A stretch of DNA of 64,000 nucleotides from Acrocarpospora catenulata (GTDB taxonomy: Bacteria > Actinomycetota > Actinomycetes > Streptosporangiales > Streptosporangiaceae): NCBI RefSeq assembly GCF_018476525.1, contig NZ_JAHCST010000004.1:124001-188000 (forward strand). Direction: 5' to 3'. Each line of letters begins with the position of its first letter. The stretch's first letter is position 1. Made by a program: the position numbers and the translations under genes. The notes below the pieces were generated by a model. That model worked only from the letters and a program-made list of their open reading frames with translations, made no database searches and had not been told where the DNA came from. This document shows positions 17,040 to 24,952 of this stretch, piece by piece.

Positions 17040-20000
17040 GACTTGCCCTCCGTGGTGCGGCTTTGCAGAAGCTGGTATCCGAGCACGTCGTCTGGGGTGG
17101 CGTCGGGGACGGTGTGGTCGAACTGCCACAGGCCGCGCAGCCGGGTGGCCACCAGCACGCTGACCGCCATGACCAGGCCGAACAGCAGGTACATGAAGGC
17201 GATGCCGCGCCCTTCCCCGGTGCCGATCAGCGCGCCGACCGTGTCGGCCAGCGCGCCGCCCTCGGCCAGCAGCGGCTCGAAGAAGGCAGTGCCGTACGGG
17301 GCGACCAGTCCGAACCCGATGGGCAGGGTGGAGAAGGCGACCAACTGGTTGAGGGCGAAGACCCGGCCGTGGAACCGCTGCGGCACCTTGACCTGGATGA
17401 TCGTCGCGTAGATGCCGTTCAGCAGGGTCAGCGAGGCGAACATGCCGAACACGCCGACCGCGATCACCGCCAGGTTCTCCCTGGCTCCGACGACCAGCGC
17501 GAACAGCGCCAGCGACAGGGTGGCCAGCAACTGGCCGCGCAGCCGCAGCCGCCGGGGTCCTCCCCACAGGGTCATGGTCAGGCCGCTGAGGAAGACGCCG
17601 AGCCCGCCGAAGAAGGTGACCCTGCCCACGTCGGAGAGTTCGGCGAAGGAGAGCACGAGCGGGGAGACCAGCAGGAAGAGCGGGGACATGAACAGGTTGA
17701 CCACGGCGAAGAAGAGCAGCATGCGCCGGATGCCGAGATGGCCCCAGGTGTACCGGAAGCCCTGCACCATCTCGGTGAGCACGCTTTCCCGGCGCTGGTG
17801 CGGCATGGTCCGGGGGAACTTGATCACCAGGACGACGGTGATCGCCACCGTGTAGCTGACCACGTCGATGACGAGGATGCCGCCCAGCCCGATCACCGAC
17901 AGCAGCCCGGCCGCGGCGAGCGGCACCACCAGCTGGGACACGCCGGTGGCCATGCCGACCACGCCGTTGGCGTGGCCGAGGAAGCGTTTGGGCACCAGCT
18001 GCGGGATGGCCGAGGTGTAGGCCACCCGCTGGAAGGTGAGCGACATGGAGAGCACCACCAGCAGCGGGTAGATCTGCCAGATCTGGAGGTTGTCCGTCCA
18101 GACCAGCAGTCCCAGGATCAGCTGGGTGGACCCGGCGGCCGCGTCGCTGATGGCCAGCACCTTCCGCCGGTTGAACCGGTCGACCACGGCCCCGGCCAGC
18201 GGGGCCACCAGCAGGCCCGGCACCAGGCCGAGCACCGAGAAGAGCGCGAAGTTGGCCAGCGAGCCGGTGGTCAGGTAGATCCAGATCGGGATGGCGAACT
18301 CGGTCAGCGCCGAGCCGGTCATCGAGACCAGCTGCCCGGCCGCCAGCATCAGGAAGCGCCGCATGCTGGGCGGTGGCCCCACCTCGGGTACGGCTCCCGC
18401 CGCGCCGCCGGCCCGCCTGGACAGTCCCTGCAGCCACCAGGTCTCCTGGCCGGTCTGCCGCTCGATCGTGGCCGTGTCGTCCGCCGCGATGGCCGGATGC
18501 ACGGTGGTCACGATGGCGGCCAGCTCCTCCGCCCGATATTTCAGGAAATAGTGGGCGGCTTCATCGAGGACCACGCAGCCGGCCACCGGGGAGAGGCAGT
18601 GCCACTCCCGGTACCGCTCCTGGTAGTACTCCATGATCGGGTCCCGCTCCCCGGCCACCGCGATCACCGGCGCCCGCAACTGCTCGGCCCCCTCCTCGAA
18701 GAGCTTCGCGAAGTACCGCTCGGCCTCCCGGGTGCCGCGCCGCCGGTTGCCGACGATGAGCTCAAGCTCTTCCTGCTCGAACTCCGAGACGTCCAGACCC
18801 GCCGCGACCAGCCCGTTCACCCGGGCCTGGTCACCGCCGAGGTCCTCCAGCCACTCCCCGACCCTGGCGAAGGCCCCGCGCGGCCGGGCGAACGGGAAGA
18901 CTCCGCCCAGGTAGATGGCCTCGATCTCGCGCCCCTTGGCCTCCAGCCGCCGGGCGATCTCGGCGCAGAGCGTGGTGCCGACGCCGCAGTGGCCGTACAG
19001 GACCAGCGGGCCCTGCACGGTGGCGATGATCTCGGTGGCGCACTCCTCGGCCACCTCGAGCAGCGGCCTGGGCTGCTCGCCCAGCTCGTGGCCGGGTACG
19101 CCGATGGAGTAGAGCGCCCAGTCCTCGGGCATCGCGTCCGCGAGCGGCTTGTAGATGACCGCGCTGCCCCCGCCGTACGGCGCGCAGACCAGGGTGGCGG
19201 TGGTGGCCCGTGCGGGGGTGAGCCGGTGGAGCAGGCCGCCAGAGGAGTCGCCGCCGGAGTCGATCAACCGGGCCAGCTCGCGTACGGTCGGATACTTGAA
19301 CAGCTCCATCAGGGTGACCGTGTGCCCGGCCTTCCGCAGCCGGGCCACCACCTGCATGGCCAGCAGCGAGTGCCCGCCCAGGTCGAAGAAGTCGTCCAGC
19401 GCGCCGACCCGGTCCAGGCCCAGCACGGCGGCCCAGATCTCCGCGACCGTCTCCTCCACCGGCGTGGCCGGCGGGGTGAACTCGCCCTCCCGGGTGTCGC
19501 CGGGGTCGGGCAGCGCGGCCCGGTCCACCTTGCCGTGCGACTTCAGCGGCAGCCGGTCCAGCCAGACGTACCGGACGGGGACCATGTAGTCGGGTAACCG
19601 CTCCTTCAGCCAGGCGCGCAGGTCGGCGCCTGCCTCCTCCTCACCCACCAGGTAGGCCACCAGGCGCTGGCCGCGCAGCTCCACCACGGTGAGCGCGACG
19701 GCGGGGTGCTCGGCCAGCACGGTCTCCACCTCGCCGAGTTCGACCCGGTAGCCGCGGACCTTGACCTGGAGGTCGCGGCGGCCCAGGAACTGCAGCGCGC
19801 CGTCCGGGAGCCAGCGGCCCAGGTCGCCGGTGCGGTAGACGCGGGCGCCTGGCCTGCCGTACGGGTCAGGGAGGAACTTCTCGGCGGTGAGGCCGGGGCG
19901 GCCGAGGTAGCCGACGGCGAGGCGGTCGCCGCCCAGGTAGATCTCCCCTGGCACCCCGGCGGGGACCGGGCGCATGCGCTCGTCCAGGACGTAGACCCGG

Positions 20001-22369
20001 GCCCCGGGGAGCGGGCGGCCGATGGGCAGCGTGGCCTGGCCGCTCTGGCCGCGTGGCACGGCGAAGGTGGTGACGCCGACGGTGGCCTCGGTGGGGCCGT
20101 AGTGGTTGATCACCGTGCAGTGTTCGGCCAGCTCGCTGGCCCAGCCGACGGTGGACGCCTCGCCGCCCAGGATGAGCAGCCTGGCCGGGAGGAGTTCGGC
20201 GGGGTCGGCCTCGGCGAGCAGGGCGGCCAGGTGGGACGGAGTGATCTTGAGGTAGTCCGGCCGGGCCCGCCGGAAGTAGGCGAGCAGGTCGGGGGCGGCG
20301 GTGCGGGACGGGATCAGGTGCAGGCAGCCGCCGGTCATCAGCGACAGGTAGAAGACCGTGACGCCGAAGTCGAAGGCGAGCGACTGTGGCAGCGCGTACA
20401 CGCCGCCGGGCTCGACGGCGAAGCGTTCGCGCACCCCGGCCAGGTAGACCAGCACCTCACGGTGGCGGACGGCGACGCCCTTCGGCCGTCCGGTGGTGCC
20501 CGAGGTGTAGATCACGTACGCCAGGTCGTCGGCGGTGACCCCGCTGTCCACGGGGGTGTCCGGGCAGTCGGGGGCGTCCGGGGGGATCTGCGTGACGTCC
20601 ACCGGCAGGGACCCCACCGCGATCCGCACCCCCGCGTCCGCGACCATGTACGCCAGCCGCTCGGCCGGTTGCTCCGGATCCAGCGGCACGTACGCCGCCC
20701 CCGACTTGAGCACCCCGAGCAGCGCGACCGCCAGTTCGGCGGACTGCTCCAGCGCCACCGCGACCCGGTCGCCGGGATGTACGCCGAGCTCGCGGAGCCG
20801 GTGCGCGAGCCGGTTGGCGCGCCGCTCCAGGTCGGCGTAGCTCACCGTGTCGGCGTCGAAGACGACGGCGGGGGCATCCGGCCTGGCGGAGTCGACCAGG
20901 TCGTGCAGGAGCTCGGCGGGCAGCGGCCGGGGTGCGCTGGACTCGCCGAGGGTCAGTACATGGGCGGTCTCCTCCCGGGGCACCCAGTCCAGTTCGGAGA
21001 GCCGCCTATGGGGATTGGCCACGATGCTCTGGAGCAGGGTGCGCAGCGAGTCGGCCAGCCGGGCGACGCTCTCCGGCAGGAACAGGTCGGGGTTGTAGAT
21101 GAACGTCCCGTCCAGTTCCCCCTCGGCCTCCCACAGGTAGAGCGCCAGGTCGAACCGGCTCACCTCGATGTCCATGCCGAACGGCGAGACATCCAGGCCC
21201 AGCGACTCCGCACCCTGGGCCACGTAGTTCTGCAGCGCGAACATCACCTGGAAGACCGCCGAGCGGCTGACGTCCCGCTCCACCTTGAGCTCGTTGACCA
21301 GCTGGTCGAAGGGCGTCTCCTGGTGGGAGTAGGCGTCCAGGCAGTCGTCGCGTACCTGGATGAGGAACTCGGTGAAGGTCGGGTCGCCGTCCAGGTCGGC
21401 GCGCATGGCCAGGGTGTTGACGAACATGCCGGCCATGCCGTCCAGCTCGGGCAGGCCGCGCCCGCTCACCGGGCTGCCGACGGCGAAGTCCCGCTGCCCG
21501 GACCAGCGGCCCAGCAGCACCTGGAGGGCCGCCAGCAGCGCCATGTACGGCGTGGCCCCGTGGCTCGCGCTCAGCTCCGCGATCCCGGCGGTGATCCCCG
21601 CGTCCAGGTGCAGACCGTGGCCCCGCCCGGCGGTGGTCTGCTCGGGCGGCCGGGGGAAGTCGGCGGGCAACTCCAGCGGGGGCACGCCCTTGAGCCGCTC
21701 CGACCAGTACCGCAGGTCCCGCTGGTAGGCCGGGGTGCCCTCGCGCTCACGCTGCCAGATCGCGTGGTCGCCGTACTGCACGGGCAGCGGGCGCAGCGGG
21801 GACTCCCGGCCCTCCCGGAACGCGGCGTGCAGCTGGATCAGTTCACGGAGCAGGATCTCCCCGGACCAGCCGTCGGTGATCGCGTGATGCGCGGACATCA
21901 GCAGCACGTGGTCACCAGGGGCGAGCCGGATCAGCAGCACCCGGAGCAGCCCGCCGGCGGTCAGGTCGAAGGTACGGGCCAGCTGGGCCGAGACCAGCTG
22001 TCTCGCCTCCTCCTCGGAACCGGCCGTGACCAGCAGGAACTCGGTGGACGGCTGGTCGTCCACGACCACCTGGGGCAGCCCGTCCTCGGAGGTGACCAAG
22101 CGCATGCGCAGGCTCTCGTGGCGCCGGGTCACCTCGGCGACCGCCTGGCGGAAGGCGTCCTCGTCCAGGTCACCGCCGAGCCGGACGACGAACGGGATGG
22201 TGTACGCCGTGGTGCCTGGCCGGTACTGCTCCAGGAACCAGAGGCGCTCCTGGGCCCGCGAGAGCGGCGGGGTGGTGCCGGGTGGTCGTGGGGTGACGGT
22301 CGTGGCAGCGGTTCTGCGTTGCAGTCGCTGGGCGAGAAGAGCCTGTTTGGCCGGGGACAGACTGGTCAC
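17036..22369 (-). CDS. NRPS C-A-T-TE fused to a C-terminal MFS transporter (predicted Asp)
   Basis: 1777 aa in one frame. After a short helical N-terminus: condensation ~40-470 (HHAITDG intact); adenylation ~490-955 (YTSGTTGRPKG, NHYGPTEATVG, YRTGDLGRW, SHGKVDR); carrier ~970-1045 with Ser 1001 in GGHSL; alpha/beta thioesterase ~1070-1290; linker; full MFS permease ~1336-1760 with about twelve hydrophobic segments. Manual pocket reading gives D-F-T-K-I-G-H-V-G-K, close to aspartate codes. The TE nucleophile elbow reads GHCGVG, Cys 1128 instead of Ser; the Asp (GERD) and His (DEAAH) partners remain. GTG 22369 has GGAG at five bases. First gene of the operon. The MFS part presumably exports the product directly at the membrane. 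No stop or frameshift interrupts the fusion. Confidence 0.92.
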   Translation of the reverse strand: MTSLSPAKQALLAQRLQRRTAATTVTPRPPGTTPPLSRAQERLWFLEQYRPGTTAYTIPFVVRLGGDLDEDAFRQAVAEVTRRHESLRMRLVTSEDGLPQVVVDDQPSTEFLLVTAGSEEEARQLVSAQLARTFDLTAGGLLRVLLIRLAPGDHVLLMSAHHAITDGWSGEILLRELIQLHAAFREGRESPLRPLPVQYGDHAIWQREREGTPAYQRDLRYWSERLKGVPPLELPADFPRPPEQTTAGRGHGLHLDAGITAGIAELSASHGATPYMALLAALQVLLGRWSGQRDFAVGSPVSGRGLPELDGMAGMFVNTLAMRADLDGDPTFTEFLIQVRDDCLDAYSHQETPFDQLVNELKVERDVSRSAVFQVMFALQNYVAQGAESLGLDVSPFGMDIEVSRFDLALYLWEAEGELDGTFIYNPDLFLPESVARLADSLRTLLQSIVANPHRRLSELDWVPREETAHVLTLGESSAPRPLPAELLHDLVDSARPDAPAVVFDADTVSYADLERRANRLAHRLRELGVHPGDRVAVALEQSAELAVALLGVLKSGAAYVPLDPEQPAERLAYMVADAGVRIAVGSLPVDVTQIPPDAPDCPDTPVDSGVTADDLAYVIYTSGTTGRPKGVAVRHREVLVYLAGVRERFAVEPGGVYALPQSLAFDFGVTVFYLSLMTGGCLHLIPSRTAAPDLLAYFRRARPDYLKITPSHLAALLAEADPAELLPARLLILGGEASTVGWASELAEHCTVINHYGPTEATVGVTTFAVPRGQSGQATLPIGRPLPGARVYVLDERMRPVPAGVPGEIYLGGDRLAVGYLGRPGLTAEKFLPDPYGRPGARVYRTGDLGRWLPDGALQFLGRRDLQVKVRGYRVELGEVETVLAEHPAVALTVVELRGQRLVAYLVGEEEAGADLRAWLKERLPDYMVPVRYVWLDRLPLKSHGKVDRAALPDPGDTREGEFTPPATPVEETVAEIWAAVLGLDRVGALDDFFDLGGHSLLAMQVVARLRKAGHTVTLMELFKYPTVRELARLIDSGGDSSGGLLHRLTPARATTATLVCAPYGGGSAVIYKPLADAMPEDWALYSIGVPGHELGEQPRPLLEVAEECATEIIATVQGPLVLYGHCGVGTTLCAEIARRLEAKGREIEAIYLGGVFPFARPRGAFARVGEWLEDLGGDQARVNGLVAAGLDVSEFEQEELELIVGNRRRGTREAERYFAKLFEEGAEQLRAPVIAVAGERDPIMEYYQERYREWHCLSPVAGCVVLDEAAHYFLKYRAEELAAIVTTVHPAIAADDTATIERQTGQETWWLQGLSRRAGGAAGAVPEVGPPPSMRRFLMLAAGQLVSMTGSALTEFAIPIWIYLTTGSLANFALFSVLGLVPGLLVAPLAGAVVDRFNRRKVLAISDAAAGSTQLILGLLVWTDNLQIWQIYPLLVVLSMSLTFQRVAYTSAIPQLVPKRFLGHANGVVGMATGVSQLVVPLAAAGLLSVIGLGGILVIDVVSYTVAITVVLVIKFPRTMPHQRRESVLTEMVQGFRYTWGHLGIRRMLLFFAVVNLFMSPLFLLVSPLVLSFAELSDVGRVTFFGGLGVFLSGLTMTLWGGPRRLRLRGQLLATLSLALFALVVGARENLAVIAVGVFGMFASLTLLNGIYATIIQVKVPQRFHGRVFALNQLVAFSTLPIGFGLVAPYGTAFFEPLLAEGGALADTVGALIGTGEGRGIAFMYLLFGLVMAVSVLVATRLRGLWQFDHTVPDATPDDVLGYQLLQSRTTEGKS

Positions 22370-23110
22370 TTGCACTCCGAGTGGTCGGTCACAACGCGCT
22401 GCCGTCGACTCGGGATGAGCAGCACGATTGACGCGCTCCCCGTCCGTCGCGATGGATGGGAACGCTCCCACGCCGGTTGAAGGCTAGATTTCGCCGCAGA
22501 CGGCGGTCAAGCATTCACGCATATTTCATTACGATTCATGCTTTATCGGACGTGTCCATGAAATGGCCTGCACTTTCACCTTTGAATGGTGTGCGAGGGT
22601 GCTCGACGCTTGACACGGAACCGGGCGGCCGGGGTGCGCTCCCGGTCGCCCTCCCGCTCTGATTCAGGCTTTACAGCAGGTCAGAGGCAGCTGTTGACGG
22701 CACTCGTACCGAACGAGCCGACCATCGGGCGCCCGCGTCGTCGACGGTTCTTTCGATTCCCCTGGTGCCCGAGAGCGTGACGGTGATCGTGTTCCGGAAA
22801 CGCGCGTTCGGTGTCTTGAGCTCCTCGATACCCGGTCCGCGGGAATATCCACGCCTTGATTGAAGAACGAATAGGCGCACATTCCGATCGTCTCGTGGTT
22901 GCCTGTCGGGCCGGCTCGGGGATCTCACAGCGACTGGTCCGAGGCGGCACAGACCCGGGGTGAGCGGCAGGTGCTCATCGGCCGGCAGGCGCAGGTTGAT
23001 CTTCAGGGGGCTGTCGCCCGGATGATCCGGATTTTAACTATCACCCCGTCTCTCGTCCCGACTTAACGGGGAGTAATCGGACATGTCCTGTTTGTGAGGG
23101 GGAGTTGGGG
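22370..23110. other. 741-bp divergent intergenic region with possible gene remnant
   Basis: It separates the NRPS operon (-) from the polysaccharide deacetylase (+). The part 22480-22600 is AT-richer and carries the candidate NRPS promoter. Between about 22671 and 23028 a minus-strand frame is open for some 119 codons without a start codon near its 5' end. Parts of it read like protein (PLKINLRLPADEHLPL, and GIEELKTPNARFRNTITVTL), which suggests a decayed gene, but I cannot assign it. A GAGGGGGAG ribosome-binding site for the deacetylase is at 23095-23103. I see no convincing intact gene or RNA. Confidence 0.4.
22481..22510 (-). promoter_or_regulatory. Candidate promoter of the NRPS operon
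   Basis: On the minus strand TTGACC (22505-22510) is separated by 18 bp from TAGCCT (22481-22486), a plausible actinobacterial -35/-10 pair. It would give a ~105-nt leader before the GTG at 22369. This is the only gene-free space in front of the operon. Confidence 0.4.
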
Positions 23111-24136
23111 ATGAGAATCGCTCTACTGGTGAGCGGGGCGCTCGTGCTGACCGGCTGCGCGGCGCTGACTGGGTCGAAACATGATGGCAAGCAGGAGGCC
23201 AAGGCGGCGGCCAAACAGGCGGCCAAACCGGTGAACGCGGCGGCAGCCGCCGCGAAGGTGAAGGCCAACGAACTGGGGCAGGTCCCGGTGCTCATGTACC
23301 ACCGCATCGTCGAGAAGCCCACCACACAGGACGACCGCACACCGGCGGACTTCCGCGCCGAGCTGGAGCGCCTGGCCCGTGAGGACTATGTGCCGGTCAC
23401 CGCGGCCGAGTACGTGACAGGCAAGATCGACATCCCGGCGGGCAAACACCCGGTGGTGCTCACCTTCGACGACTCCTCGCCCTCCCAGCTCACCCTGGAC
23501 GGCGCCGGCACCCCGAAGGCCGACACGGCGGTGGCCATCCTCCGCGAGGTGGCCGCCAAGCACCCCGGCTTCCGGCCGGTCGCCACCTTCTACGTGACCC
23601 GTGACATGTTCGGCGAACCCCGCCCCAACATCCAGGCGCAGCTGGTCTCCTGGCTCCGGCAGAACGGCTTCGACCTCGGCAACCACACCAAGGACCACCA
23701 CAGCCTCGGGGGCAAGTCCCAGGAGGCGGTGGCCTCGGACGTGGTGGACGGGCACGAGCTGATCACCAAGCTGAACGGCGGAACCCCGGTCACCATCGCC
23801 CTGCCGTACGGGATCCAGCCCCGGCAGAAGGAATGGGCGCTGAAGGGGAAGAAGGGGTCGGTCTCCTACGACTACGGCGGGGAGTTCCTGGCCGGCTACA
23901 CCCCCGCGCCGTCGCCGTTCAGCAAGGAGTTCGACCCGACCTCGATCCCGCGGATCCGGTCCGGGGACAAGAAGGGGGACTGCTCGCAGTTCTGCTCGTC
24001 GGCCTGGCTGGACCGGCTGAAGGAGATGCCGGGCGAGCGCTACACCTCGGACGGCAACCCCAAGACCGTGGCGATGCCGAAGTTCCAGCAGACCATGCTG
24101 GCGGCGAAGTTCGCTTCCCGGGCACTCGGTTACTGA
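23111..24136 (+). CDS. Polysaccharide deacetylase (NodB homology) lipoprotein
   Basis: 341 aa from ATG 23111 with GAGGGGGAG seven bases upstream. The N-terminus is a lipoprotein signal with lipobox LTGC, followed by an Ala/Lys-rich linker to ~55. The catalytic domain has motif 1 TFDDS (catalytic Asp and metal Asp) and motif 2 GNHTKDHHSL supplying the metal-binding His pair. It likely de-N-acetylates a cell-envelope or extracellular polysaccharide (peptidoglycan, chitin-like or exopolysaccharide) from the outer face of the membrane. Substrate unknown. Its stop abuts, without a gap, the stop of the convergent YiaA-like gene. Confidence 0.88.
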   Translation: MRIALLVSGALVLTGCAALTGSKHDGKQEAKAAAKQAAKPVNAAAAAAKVKANELGQVPVLMYHRIVEKPTTQDDRTPADFRAELERLAREDYVPVTAAEYVTGKIDIPAGKHPVVLTFDDSSPSQLTLDGAGTPKADTAVAILREVAAKHPGFRPVATFYVTRDMFGEPRPNIQAQLVSWLRQNGFDLGNHTKDHHSLGGKSQEAVASDVVDGHELITKLNGGTPVTIALPYGIQPRQKEWALKGKKGSVSYDYGGEFLAGYTPAPSPFSKEFDPTSIPRIRSGDKKGDCSQFCSSAWLDRLKEMPGERYTSDGNPKTVAMPKFQQTMLAAKFASRALGY

Positions 24137-24379
24137 TTAGTTGGAGGTACGGAAGGTGACCGCGGCCGCCTCGTCCTCCTGGCGGTCGCGTACGCACTTG
24201 GCCAGGGTGAAGGTCGAGGTCACCGCGTAGAACACGCCGACGGCAAGGAAGGCCCGGACCCAGGCGTCCACCGGGAGGTAGGCGATGCCCACGGTGAGGG
24301 CGGCGAGGGAGAGCACGAAGGACAGCACGGCCTGCAGGAAGAACGCCCGAGTTGAGGCGTTTCGGGATGGTCTGTTCAT
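24137..24379 (-). CDS. YiaA/YiaB-family two-helix membrane protein
   Basis: 80 aa from ATG 24379; an in-frame ATG at 24388 would add three residues, and neither has a strong SD. Two transmembrane helices (~12-30 and ~36-56) with a short turn (LPVDAWVRAFL) match the YiaAB two-helix domain, a family of unknown function. The charged tail ends at the stop that abuts the deacetylase stop. Confidence 0.75.
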   Translation of the reverse strand: MNRPSRNASTRAFFLQAVLSFVLSLAALTVGIAYLPVDAWVRAFLAVGVFYAVTSTFTLAKCVRDRQEDEAAAVTFRTSN

Positions 24380-24525
24380 GCCGCCCATCGTGCCGGGCCC
24401 GCCGGCCCCGCCGCCTGAGCTGGACTACTCAAGTTACTGGTGAGTAGTAGTCGCGATTCGCCCATGAAACCCGGGTTTTTCCATGATCATGTACGTCGGC
24501 GTGCCCAACTTGATGGCGGCCGGAT

Positions 24526-24542
24526 GACAACTTAAGGTTGTC
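24526..24542. promoter_or_regulatory. Palindromic candidate operator GACAAC-N5-GTTGTC
   Basis: Perfect 6-bp inverted repeat around TTAAG, ending two bases before the ATG of the HTH/zinc-finger gene. Binding here would block transcription or translation start, so autoregulation by the HTH product is plausible. No SD is visible between it and the ATG, which suggests a leaderless message. Confidence 0.5.
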
Positions 24543-24544
24543 TT

Positions 24545-24952
24545 ATGGAGCCATCAGAGTTACTGGCGCGGGCGCGGTCACGTGCCGCCAACCCCTCTGA
24601 CCCGCTGGACACCCTGGCCGCGGCGCGACTCCTCAGCGAGGAGCTCAACCGGGACGCTGACGCGCTGCTCGACCTGGCGGTCCACGACGCCCGCGCGGCG
24701 GGCACCTCGTGGACCGCGATCGGGGACCGGCTCGGGGTCTCCAAGCAGGCCGCCAGGAAACGCTTCGCCAAGCCCTTCAAGCACCCCTTCGCCGCCCGGC
24801 GCACCCGCAGGGAAGCGGCCTGCTCGTTCTGCCGGAAGCCGCCAGGGCCGCGGGTGCACATGGTGCACGGCGAGGCCGGGCGCATCTGCGCCGACTGCGT
24901 GGCGCTGGCGGGGGAGATCGTCGCGGACCTGAAGGCGAAGTCGCGGAACTGA
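24545..24952 (+). CDS. Small HTH protein with ClpX-type C4 zinc finger
   Basis: 135 aa. Residues ~1-70 are helical with an HTH-like WTAIGDRLGVSKQAARKRF. Residues ~92-130 hold CSFCRKPPGP and ICADCVALAGEIV, the C-x2-C ... C-x2-C pattern of the ClpX N-terminal zinc-binding domain, but no AAA+ ATPase follows. The ClpX ZBD recruits adaptors and substrates, so this could be a DNA-binding protein linked to Clp proteolysis or a regulator using the finger for dimerisation; both are inference. It is preceded by a GACAAC palindrome and converges with kynU, the two stops abutting. Confidence 0.8.
   Translation: MEPSELLARARSRAANPSDPLDTLAAARLLSEELNRDADALLDLAVHDARAAGTSWTAIGDRLGVSKQAARKRFAKPFKHPFAARRTRREAACSFCRKPPGPRVHMVHGEAGRICADCVALAGEIVADLKAKSRN

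Noticed and set aside
19706-22480. 924-codon open frame on the plus strand opposite the NRPS
   Set aside because: Composition (Gly/Arg/Gln/Val-rich, no domain) is that of an antisense frame in GC-rich coding DNA; the minus strand is a clear NRPS.
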